Of a stretch of DNA of 64,000 nt, positions 54,669 to 62,693 are shown piece after piece (the first letter of the stretch is position 1; every line of letters begins with the position of its first letter). The notes below the pieces were generated by a model. The model worked only from the letters and a program-made list of their open reading frames with translations. It was not told where the DNA came from and did not search any database. The stretch covers positions 1 through 64,000 of the forward strand of contig CACGWQ010000004.1 in assembly GCA_902576815.1 (NCBI GenBank). Reading direction: 5' to 3'. Made by a program: the position numbers and the translations under genes. This DNA is from an uncultured Pelagibacteraceae bacterium. Lineage in GTDB: Bacteria; Pseudomonadota; Alphaproteobacteria; Pelagibacterales; Pelagibacteraceae.

Positions 54669-57356
54669 ATGAAATTGAATCTTATCATAACAACAAAATT
54701 TTTATTCGCTATATTAATAACAATTTTTATTACAAATTCTGCAAAAGCTGGGCCTTGTTTAACAACGATTGCAAGTGCATCAACAAACCAGTTAGCATGT
54801 GCAGATGATGATATTTTAAATGTTACTTCTGCTGGTTCTATTACTTACAATGACCATAAGGCGGTTGATCTAGAGGATGAAACTGGAGTTCAGATTACAA
54901 ATGATGGAACAATTGAAACAGAAAATGGAACTAATAAACAAAAAGCAATTCACGCTGAATCATCTTTAAATACAACAATAACTAATAATGGAACTATCAA
55001 CTCAGACAATAATGAAGGGATTTATATAGATTACGCAGAAAATATAACAATTACAAACAATGCAAGTGCCACTATTAGCGCTGAAGCAGGAAATGCGATT
55101 GAGGGTCGAAATGTTGGTTGGTGTGACAAGGCTGGTAATAATGAAAATTGTCAATCTAGTTTATCATCTTCGGGCTCTACTGCAGTTGGGCTAATATTGC
55201 ATAATCACGGTATGATTAGTGCAACACAAGGAACAATTTTGTTAGGCACTGGAGGAGGAGGTTCACCACGAAGTCGAGGTGTTAAAATTTATAACTATGA
55301 TGGAGGAACAATTAAATCTACATCAGGTAATTCCCCAATTGTTGCAAAATATCTTACAGATAGTGAAATTATAAGTTATGAGGGAGCAACAATAGAGAGT
55401 GCAGGTAGATATGGTATACTAGCTGAAAATGGATCAAATATTACAATAGATAATCGCGGGACAATAACCTCAGATAGAAATACTATTTATTGTAGAGAGT
55501 GTTCCGGAGTTACATTTACAAATTCAGGAACGATTAGCTCATCAAATACAGGCACTAATACAGGCACAGTTCTTATTGATAGACAGGGAGACAGTGACGA
55601 CGCTCATACGATTACTAATAGTGGCACTATTGAATCAGCTTTCGGAGCAGCAATACAAGTAGCTAGAAACACTGGTGGAACAACTATCAACAATACCGGG
55701 ACAATAACATCATCAACAGGTGCTATTGGAGCTGGCAGAACAAAGAACCTCACTATTAATAATCATGGAACGATTACATCAACAGGTGAGAATAATACAG
55801 GTCACTTTGGAATTGGATTTGGCAATGACTCTACAACTATAGAAGCTGGTGAAAATGTAGTTCTAAATAATTTTGGAACAATTAGCGCAATTAATGGTAA
55901 TGCAGATGGAATTAAAATTGGAGATTATCACGCCAATAAAAACTTTAATGGCTTAACGATTAATAATTCAGGAACTATCTCAGGAGGCGACAATTCTATT
56001 GTAATGGCAAATTCAAATAATACAGGATTAGAAATAGTTACTAAAGGTGATGGTTCTTATCTTGGTGAAATTGAATTAAATAGTACCACTACTACGATGA
56101 CATTAGATTGTAGTATTTCAAAAGATCAAAAAATAGAAATTCACAACAAAACGAATATGGTAATCACTAATAATCTTTGTGGAAATGATACATATGAAAT
56201 ATTAGATAGTAATAGTGATCTGGATGCAGACAACTCAGAGACAAATGGGTTTTTATATGTTTACGGTGAAGATTTAGATATTGATAGTCATAATAAAAAA
56301 TATCGAACAGAAATATTTTTGTCTAATTTAAGTAGTACTTTTGACTCAGTAATTGATAATAAAGAACATTCATTTTTCAGTTCAAAAAAAAGTAGAAATG
56401 ATATTTACTCAAGTTCTGAAAATGGTGCCTCTGGGTTTTTTAAAAATTACATAAACGCAGATTACAAACCTTTTATAAGCTATTCATTACAAAATGTAGA
56501 TTTTAATAACAAAGAAAAAATTAATACTGAAAATTTATATTTTGGTTTTAAGAAAGAATTTAGCTCTGAGAAATTTATTTCATCAGTAATACCTATGATT
56601 GGTATAGTGCAAAACAATGTAACCGATATAGAAACAGAAACAAATCAAACTATCGAAAAGCAAACTATCAGTCATCTTGCTGCCATAAACTTAAAAACAG
56701 CAAAAACTAAAAGATTTGATAACAATAAAAATTTAGTAATTGAAATAGACGGCAAATATGGGGTTCATAGATTGCCATCTTACTTATCATCATTCACAGA
56801 TGGGGATCTTTCTGTAAGTCAATCTGTTGATCAAGTATTGGCAGCTGGTTTTAAAGTAAAATATTCACACGAAAATCAAAATGGTTTCATTATAGAACCA
56901 TATTCTAAATTTTCATTAAATAAGACATTAAGCAATGATATTTCAATTATTGGAGATGGTGAAAATAAAAACGCAGTAAACATAATGGATGATGCGATTT
57001 TAAGAAAAGTTGGTTTGAATGTTACAAAAAAAACAACAGTTATGAATTTAAACTTAAATGTTCAAAGAGAACAACAGGGAGATTTATCGGGTAACAAAGT
57101 TCATTTCTCAATTAGTAAAAAGCTTCAAAGATTGGCAAAAATTAAAAGACTCAAAGAAAGAGCTGACCCTGAATTGGAAAAACTCTTTGATCAATTACAG
57201 TTGGTAAAAGAAAACGAGAGAATAGCTGAATTAGCTGGTAATTTAAATGAAGAAAACAGAATACTGAAAGATTTAATAATTCAATTGATTAAAGATAATC
57301 AAAAACTTAAAACTGAGAATAATTTATTAATAAAAAACATTAAAGATTTAAATTAA
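54669..57356 (+). CDS. Autotransporter-like surface protein with beta-helix passenger and C-terminal coiled coil
   Basis: This 895-aa exported protein has a signal peptide of about 27 residues ending NSAKA. Residues ~60-455 hold about twelve imperfect repeats of ITNNGTI-x-S type (ITNDGTIETEN, ITNNGTINSDN, FTNSGTISSSN, INNTGTITSST, INNHGTITSTG, INNSGTISGGD). This is the pattern of parallel beta-helix passenger domains of autotransporters and adhesins. Residues ~560-820 form alternating polar/aromatic strands resembling an outer-membrane barrel. The protein does not end in an aromatic barrel strand: the last ~75 residues (821-895) are a charged heptad coiled coil (KLFDQLQLVKENERIAEL... to NIKDLN). 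It lies between hisE and the HIT gene. A role in adhesion or surface decoration is inferred from fold only. Confidence 0.8.
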   Translation: MKLNLIITTKFLFAILITIFITNSAKAGPCLTTIASASTNQLACADDDILNVTSAGSITYNDHKAVDLEDETGVQITNDGTIETENGTNKQKAIHAESSLNTTITNNGTINSDNNEGIYIDYAENITITNNASATISAEAGNAIEGRNVGWCDKAGNNENCQSSLSSSGSTAVGLILHNHGMISATQGTILLGTGGGGSPRSRGVKIYNYDGGTIKSTSGNSPIVAKYLTDSEIISYEGATIESAGRYGILAENGSNITIDNRGTITSDRNTIYCRECSGVTFTNSGTISSSNTGTNTGTVLIDRQGDSDDAHTITNSGTIESAFGAAIQVARNTGGTTINNTGTITSSTGAIGAGRTKNLTINNHGTITSTGENNTGHFGIGFGNDSTTIEAGENVVLNNFGTISAINGNADGIKIGDYHANKNFNGLTINNSGTISGGDNSIVMANSNNTGLEIVTKGDGSYLGEIELNSTTTTMTLDCSISKDQKIEIHNKTNMVITNNLCGNDTYEILDSNSDLDADNSETNGFLYVYGEDLDIDSHNKKYRTEIFLSNLSSTFDSVIDNKEHSFFSSKKSRNDIYSSSENGASGFFKNYINADYKPFISYSLQNVDFNNKEKINTENLYFGFKKEFSSEKFISSVIPMIGIVQNNVTDIETETNQTIEKQTISHLAAINLKTAKTKRFDNNKNLVIEIDGKYGVHRLPSYLSSFTDGDLSVSQSVDQVLAAGFKVKYSHENQNGFIIEPYSKFSLNKTLSNDISIIGDGENKNAVNIMDDAILRKVGLNVTKKTTVMNLNLNVQREQQGDLSGNKVHFSISKKLQRLAKIKRLKERADPELEKLFDQLQLVKENERIAELAGNLNEENRILKDLIIQLIKDNQKLKTENNLLIKNIKDLN

Positions 57357-57359
57357 ATT

Positions 57360-57725
57360 ATGGCCTATGATGATAACAATATATTTGCAAAAATTCTTCG
57401 AGGTGAAATACCTTGTAACAAAATATATGAGGATGAATTTGTATTATCATTCTACGATATAAATCCTCAAAAAAAAATTCATGCTTTGGTTATACCAAAA
57501 GGGAGATATATAGATTTAGATGATTTTAATTTAAATGCATCAGATCAAGAAATAGTTGGGTTAATGAGAGGAATAACACATGTATCAAAAAAACTTGGCA
57601 TATCTTCTCAAGAAGGAAAGGGATATAGAGCGTTGGCTAACATAAGTGAATTTGGTGGGCAAGAAGTTCCTCACTTACATTTTCATTTATTTGGTGGTGA
57701 AATAGTTGGAAAAATGGTTTCGTGA
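57360..57725 (+). CDS. HIT-family (histidine triad) nucleotide hydrolase, HINT type
   Basis: HINT-type proteins hydrolyse adenosine phosphoramidates and acyl-AMPs. The 121-aa protein begins NNIFAKILRGEIPCNKIYED, typical for the branch, and ends with the triad HLHFHLFGG (H-x-H-x-H-x2-form). It is the gene that normally follows hisE in SAR11 and other alphaproteobacteria. It overlaps the GNAT gene by four bases (GTGA). Confidence 0.95.
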   Translation: MAYDDNNIFAKILRGEIPCNKIYEDEFVLSFYDINPQKKIHALVIPKGRYIDLDDFNLNASDQEIVGLMRGITHVSKKLGISSQEGKGYRALANISEFGGQEVPHLHFHLFGGEIVGKMVS

Positions 57726-58234
57726 TAACTAAAGTTCAAAGAAAATACTTGGAAATAAATGCTTTAAATGACATTAATGTTTCTGATAAGCCGAATCCAA
57801 GTTGCAAAATTGAGGCAAGAATACCACCAGATTTTCAAATAAATAAGTTTTTTTATAAACAAATTGGAAAAAATTATAGATGGATCGACAGACTTGTCTG
57901 GAATGATTTAAGATGGATTAATTATACTAATAATAAGAATCTAGAAACTTACGTTTTAAGTGATAATTCAAATTTGATTGGTTTTTTTGAATTAATTTTT
58001 CATCCAGATGAAAAAAAATGTGAAATTGCTTATTTTGGTATTCTAGATCAATATATAGGTAAAAAATATGGTGGCTACTTACTTTCTGAAGCCTTGAAGC
58101 TTGGATTTAGGAAAAATACAAATAAAGTTTGGCTTCATACATGTACACTAGATCATAAAAATGCTTTAAAAAACTATATTAAAAGAGGTATGAAAATTTT
58201 TAGATCTGAAACAATTAACGTTGATATTAGTTAA
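57722..58234 (+). CDS. GNAT-family N-acetyltransferase
   Basis: This 170-aa acetyltransferase starts with GTG in a GTGA overlap with the HIT gene. The acetyl-CoA-binding region is CEIAYFGILDQYIGKKYGGYLLSEALKLG (about 100-128; the Q/R-x2-G-x-G/A loop appears as IGKKYGG), followed by WLHTCTLDHKNALKNYIKRGMKIF, the usual beta-6/alpha-4 region. The N-terminal ~75 residues fit the extended GNAT type. The substrate is unknown. It converges with lolA, overlapping by eight bases. Confidence 0.9.
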   Translation: MITKVQRKYLEINALNDINVSDKPNPSCKIEARIPPDFQINKFFYKQIGKNYRWIDRLVWNDLRWINYTNNKNLETYVLSDNSNLIGFFELIFHPDEKKCEIAYFGILDQYIGKKYGGYLLSEALKLGFRKNTNKVWLHTCTLDHKNALKNYIKRGMKIFRSETINVDIS

Positions 58235-58781
58235 GATATTTTTGAACAATAAATATTTTCTCATCTATCATTAAATTAGTTTGGACATCAAACAATTTGG
58301 TTTCAACTTTGTTTTGATAAATATCTAATGTTGTCCAACCAATTATATCATAATTGTTCTTATCAAAATATATTGTAATTTTATTTTTTTCTTGCGTTAT
58401 ATCAAAATAAAAAGTTTCGTTATTTTCCTCTACCTTTTCTATTTCATCTAGCTTTTTTAATAAAAAGTTCTTATCCAATATTAAGTTTAGTGGGGTATCT
58501 TTAATTTTATAATTTAAATAGTTTCTAATTTTTTTACTATTTATAATTAAAGAATTACCATTAGAAACAATTATTTTTTCATATAAATCATTATATTTAC
58601 AAAAAATCTTTTTTGGATAAGAAATTTTACATTCACCTTCTTCCATCTTTTTATTTATTTTTTGCGTAAATTTAAAATATACATTATTTGTTTCTTTTAA
58701 TTTTAATTTCAAATCATCTTTGATATTTGCATATAGATTGAAGGGATATAAAATTAAAAATAGAATAAAGAAATATCTCAT
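58227..58781 (-). CDS. lolA: Outer-membrane lipoprotein carrier protein LolA
   Basis: LolA carries lipoproteins from the LolCDE release complex through the periplasm to the outer membrane. The 184-aa protein has a signal peptide (MRYFFILFLILYPFNLYA) and the LolA beta-sandwich pattern: NVYFKFTQKI, GECKISYPKKIFCKYN, EKIIVSNGNSLIIN and DIIGWTTLDIYQNKVETKLFD. Position after ftsK is the standard alphaproteobacterial order. With Lnt, LptE, BON and DUF3576 in this window, it belongs to the same lipoprotein route. Confidence 0.9.
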   Translation of the reverse strand: MRYFFILFLILYPFNLYANIKDDLKLKLKETNNVYFKFTQKINKKMEEGECKISYPKKIFCKYNDLYEKIIVSNGNSLIINSKKIRNYLNYKIKDTPLNLILDKNFLLKKLDEIEKVEENNETFYFDITQEKNKITIYFDKNNYDIIGWTTLDIYQNKVETKLFDVQTNLMIDEKIFIVQKYLN

Positions 58782-60895
58782 TATTTGAGTACTTCTCTTT
58801 TTCCAGTTTGACTTGCTTTGCTTATTTCTCCGTTCGCTTCCATTTGGTCCATTATTCTAGCCGCTCTATTATAACCTATTTGCAATTTTCTCTGCAAAAA
58901 AGATGTTGAGGCTTTTCTCTCTGATTTAATAATAGCTAATGCATCATGGTACAAATCATCTAAATCATTATTATTACCATCTAAATTTTTATTTTCTATT
59001 TTCTCATTAAAGTTTAAAATTTCATCTATATAGTCAGGCTCAGCTTGATCTCTTAAAAAATTGTTTACTTTTTCTATTTCATTTTCAGAGACATATGGTG
59101 CATGAATTCTAACTATTCTATTAGCTGAAGACATAAATAACATATCTCCCTTTCCTAACAATTGCTCTGCACCTTGTTCGCCTAGTATAGTCCGGCTGTC
59201 AATTTTTGATGTCACCTGGAATGAAATTCTTGTGGGAAAATTGGCCTTTATTGTTCCAGTTATTACATCTACACTAGGTCTTTGTGTAGCCATAATTATG
59301 TGTATTCCTGCAGCCCTTGCCATTTGCGATAATTTTTGAATGTAATTCTCAATTTCTTTTCCTGCAACAAGCATTAAATCTGACATTTCATCAACTATCA
59401 CTACGATATAAGGCATCGGAGTTTTATGCTTTTCATTGTATCCATCAATGTTTCTGACACCTACTTTAGTCATTAGTCTGTATCGGCTTTCCATTTCTTT
59501 AACAACCCACCCAAGAACTGATGCTGCCTTCTTCGGTTCTGTAATTACAGGGCATAATAAATGTGGAACACCTTCATAAGTGGATAATTCTAACATTTTT
59601 GGATCTATTAGAATAAATTTACAAATTTCAGGCTTATGTTTGAATAATAGAGACAAAATTATTGTATTTATACAAACTGATTTTCCTGAACCTGTAGTAC
59701 CAGCGATTAGTAGGTGTGGCATTTTACTTAAATCTCCTACAATTGGTTTTCCTGAAATATTTTTTCCTAGTGCAATTGGCAATTTAATATCTTTTTTTTT
59801 AAAATCTTCATGAGAAATAATTTCACTCAAGTAAACCTCTTCCCTTGAGGTTTTTGGTAATTCTATTCCAATGGTATTACTACCAGGTATTGTTGCGATT
59901 CTGGTTGATTCTGAACTAGTATTTCTAGCAATATCTTCAGATAAGGAAATAATTTTAGAAACCTTAACCCCGGGTGCTGGCTCAAACTCATTTAAAGACA
60001 CCACAGGTCCTTTGCTAATTTTTTTTATTTTGCCTTCCACACCAAAATCTAAAAGAATTTTTTCTAAGCTTTCGGCGCTTATATTTTCGTCTTTATTATT
60101 TTTATTTTGTTTAGTTATTTTTTTTAAAAATTCTATCGACGGAAGTATAAATCTAATTGTTTTTTTTTCAGATGAATTCGGTTTTTTACTAAAGTCAAAA
60201 TTCTCTTGAATTGGATTTTTTTCTTTTAAATCTCTAGACTCCATTTCATCAATTATTTTTTGATTTATATTACTTTCAGATTCTTTTTTTTTAAAAACTT
60301 GACTTAATTTTGAATTAAATTTTAATAAAAAATTGAGATTAAAATTTATACTTAGTAAAAATAGTATCGTAATAAGTGATATTAAAACATAATAACTAAT
60401 ATCAAAATTTAATTTTATGATATTTATAACTAAATTATTTAAAGAATTTCCAACAAACCCTCCATTTCCATAAATAGCTAGTGAAAAATTCTCTGAATAA
60501 AAATTTGAAAAAAATATTGATCCAAAAGATGAATATAAAATTATATAAAAGAAATTTTCTATAATTATAATGAAATTCTTATTTATAACTATATTAATAC
60601 CCGTAATTAAAATTGATAATGGTATAATGAATGAAACTAAGCCTATTGATTGTAAAAAAAAATCTGAAATATAGCTTCCGTTTACACCCAGTTTATTTTT
60701 TATTACTAAATTCTCAGAAAAAATAAAGTTTGGATCATCCGGAGAATATGTCATTAAAGCTATAAACAGTAAAAAGGATACTATTATTAGCGTAATTCCA
60801 AATAGTTCAGATAATCTTTTAAATAAAAATATTTTAGAATTATTTATAATATTTTTCATATCCATATAAAAAACAGATTTGTCACTTTGTATCAT
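58781..60895 (-). CDS. ftsK: DNA translocase FtsK
   Basis: FtsK links septum formation to chromosome segregation by pumping DNA toward dif. The 704-aa protein has an N-terminal membrane domain with about four helices (about 30-190), a short charged linker, and the RecA-like motor with Walker A IAGTTGSGKSVCINT and Walker B YIVVIVDEMSDLMLVAG. The C-terminal gamma winged helix (SFLQRKLQIGYNRAARIMDQME) reads KOPS. The linker is much shorter than in E. coli. I keep the ATG at 60895 because AGGA lies eight bases upstream; internal ATGs at 60865 and 60859 lack one. It overlaps lolA by one base. Confidence 0.96.
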   Translation of the reverse strand: MIQSDKSVFYMDMKNIINNSKIFLFKRLSELFGITLIIVSFLLFIALMTYSPDDPNFIFSENLVIKNKLGVNGSYISDFFLQSIGLVSFIIPLSILITGINIVINKNFIIIIENFFYIILYSSFGSIFFSNFYSENFSLAIYGNGGFVGNSLNNLVINIIKLNFDISYYVLISLITILFLLSINFNLNFLLKFNSKLSQVFKKKESESNINQKIIDEMESRDLKEKNPIQENFDFSKKPNSSEKKTIRFILPSIEFLKKITKQNKNNKDENISAESLEKILLDFGVEGKIKKISKGPVVSLNEFEPAPGVKVSKIISLSEDIARNTSSESTRIATIPGSNTIGIELPKTSREEVYLSEIISHEDFKKKDIKLPIALGKNISGKPIVGDLSKMPHLLIAGTTGSGKSVCINTIILSLLFKHKPEICKFILIDPKMLELSTYEGVPHLLCPVITEPKKAASVLGWVVKEMESRYRLMTKVGVRNIDGYNEKHKTPMPYIVVIVDEMSDLMLVAGKEIENYIQKLSQMARAAGIHIIMATQRPSVDVITGTIKANFPTRISFQVTSKIDSRTILGEQGAEQLLGKGDMLFMSSANRIVRIHAPYVSENEIEKVNNFLRDQAEPDYIDEILNFNEKIENKNLDGNNNDLDDLYHDALAIIKSERKASTSFLQRKLQIGYNRAARIMDQMEANGEISKASQTGKREVLK

Positions 60896-60923
60896 TTAAT
60901 TATTCCTGATAAAATTAATTTTT

Positions 60924-62012
60924 ATGAAAATTTGTCTAATTGGAAATAACTTAACAAATTTAATATTAGCAAACTGTCTTGCTAAGCTTGATTTGGATAT
61001 AAACATATATAATCAAAATAAGACTAATTTTACTAAGACAAATAGAACTTTGGCTATCTCTAATGATAATTTAAAGTTTTTAAAAAGTTTTTTTAAGAAT
61101 TTTAATATAAGTTATAAAATTTCAAAGAAAATAAAAATTTACTTAGATAATAACAGTTCTAATCAACTATTGGAATTTACAAATAATTCAAATCAAGTTT
61201 TTAATTTATTCAAGTATAAAGATATTTACTCTTTTTTAGAAAAGTCTTGTAAAAAAAACAAAAAAATTTCTTTTTTTAAATTTAGCAATAGTCGCAAAAA
61301 AATTGAAGAATTAAACAGAAATTATAATCTAATAATTAATTCTGAAATAAATAATATAATAACTAAAAAATATTTTTATTCAAAAATAACTAAAAATTAT
61401 AATAGTACTGCATATACATTAAATATTAAACATAAAAAGTTAGATAATGAGGAAGCTTGTCAAATTTTTACTAAATTTGGCCCTTTAGCCTTTTTACCAA
61501 TATCTGATACTGAGACCTCTATAGTTTTATCATACAAAGGTAATAAAAAATTATCCATTAAAGATTTAAAGGACTTTGTTAATAAATATAATAATAAATA
61601 TAAAATTAAAAGTTTTACAAGTTATCAATTTAAACCATTAAAGATGAAATTATTAAGAAACTATTATTATAAAAATTTTTTATGTTTTGGAGACGTTTTG
61701 CATACGATTCACCCTTTGGCCGGGCAGGGACTTAATATGACTATAAGAGATATTAAAATTCTTTTAGATATAATTAAAAAAAAAATTGTTTTAGGTATAG
61801 AATTAAATTCTGATGTTGCTGAAAATTTTGAGAAAAAAACAAAACATTTAAATTTTATTTATAGTTATGGAGTAGATTTTATTTATGAATTTTTTAATTT
61901 TGACAATAAATTTGTCAATTTAATATCCAAATCTACTGTAATTAATTTAACAAAAAATAGTTTATTCAAAAGGTATATTAATTATGCTTCTGACAAGGGT
62001 TTATATTTTTAA
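60924..62012 (+). CDS. ubiH: UbiH/COQ6-family FAD-dependent monooxygenase
   Basis: This 362-aa flavin hydroxylase is of the ubiquinone-biosynthesis type. The N-terminal dinucleotide fold is degenerate in sequence (MKICLIGNNLTNLILANCLAK, 1-21). The second FAD motif is CFGDVLHTIHPLAGQGLNMTIRDI (about 255-278), which is strongly diagnostic of UbiH/UbiF/UbiL/COQ6. The protein is shorter than usual (about 390-400). Which ring carbon it hydroxylates cannot be told. It is divergent from ftsK (28 bases), a conserved alphaproteobacterial pairing. Confidence 0.9.
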   Translation: MKICLIGNNLTNLILANCLAKLDLDINIYNQNKTNFTKTNRTLAISNDNLKFLKSFFKNFNISYKISKKIKIYLDNNSSNQLLEFTNNSNQVFNLFKYKDIYSFLEKSCKKNKKISFFKFSNSRKKIEELNRNYNLIINSEINNIITKKYFYSKITKNYNSTAYTLNIKHKKLDNEEACQIFTKFGPLAFLPISDTETSIVLSYKGNKKLSIKDLKDFVNKYNNKYKIKSFTSYQFKPLKMKLLRNYYYKNFLCFGDVLHTIHPLAGQGLNMTIRDIKILLDIIKKKIVLGIELNSDVAENFEKKTKHLNFIYSYGVDFIYEFFNFDNKFVNLISKSTVINLTKNSLFKRYINYASDKGLYF

Positions 62013-62648
62013 CTATTGAACAGTTGTATTGCTAAAACTATCTTTTAAATATGTATCTATAATATTGTTTAGATTAACATGTCTGTCATTTATACTTATA
62101 CTTTCAAGTAATACTTGTTTTTCTTCTCTAGAAAATGGAGAAGCCATTGCTAGCGAATTTATCATTTTTACATTATCTTGTTTTTCAATGTCATTCCAAT
62201 CAATGGAATAACCTAGTTTTTCAAATAATTCTCTGAATTTCTTTAAAAGTTCTTCAGAATGAATATTAGTTTTCTTCTGTTCTACAAGATCCTCCAAGTA
62301 GTCTTTATAACTAACATCACACTCTCTATACAATTTTGGTGTATTTAATTCTTTGTTTATTTTGAACCTACAAATACCATTTATTAAAATTAAATATCTG
62401 CCATCATCAGTTTCGTTAAAACTCGTAATTTTTCCTGTACAACCAGTTTCAAACAAATCAGGTTTTTTTAATTTTCCACTTTTTCTTGGTTGTATCATTC
62501 CGATACATCTTTCATTCTTCATGCAATCATCTACCATTTGTAGGTATCTGGGTTCAAAAATATTTAATGGGACAGTTGTTTCTGGAAAAATAATAAAGTT
62601 AGATAAAGGAAAAACAGGGATTTTAGATGGTAGTTCTTCTTTTTTCAT
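62013..62648 (-). CDS. LON substrate-binding (PUA-like) domain protein
   Basis: This 211-aa stand-alone LON N-terminal domain protein has KIPVFPLSNFIIFPETTVPLNIFEPRYLQMVDD (the domain opening), CIGMIQPR, TGCTGKITSFNETDDGRYLI and a helical C-terminal half. Such proteins lack the ATPase and protease parts of Lon. They are common in alphaproteobacteria next to ubiH/ftsK. The function is not established. It ends one base from the end of the ubiH-like gene. Confidence 0.93.
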   Translation of the reverse strand: MKKEELPSKIPVFPLSNFIIFPETTVPLNIFEPRYLQMVDDCMKNERCIGMIQPRKSGKLKKPDLFETGCTGKITSFNETDDGRYLILINGICRFKINKELNTPKLYRECDVSYKDYLEDLVEQKKTNIHSEELLKKFRELFEKLGYSIDWNDIEKQDNVKMINSLAMASPFSREEKQVLLESISINDRHVNLNNIIDTYLKDSFSNTTVQ

Positions 62649-62693
62649 ATGTAATAAGATATTAAGTTTATTTTATAAAGTATAGGTAAAATT

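Noticed and set aside
54850-56060. Repetitive stretch in the autotransporter-like gene considered as a CRISPR or tandem DNA repeat
   Set aside because: The repetition is at protein level (NNGTI turns) with variable spacing and diverged DNA; there are no identical repeats separated by unique spacers.
60859-60865. Internal ATGs of ftsK as the true start
   Set aside because: The upstream ATG at 60895 has an AGGA at good spacing, whereas the internal ones have only T-rich sequence before them.
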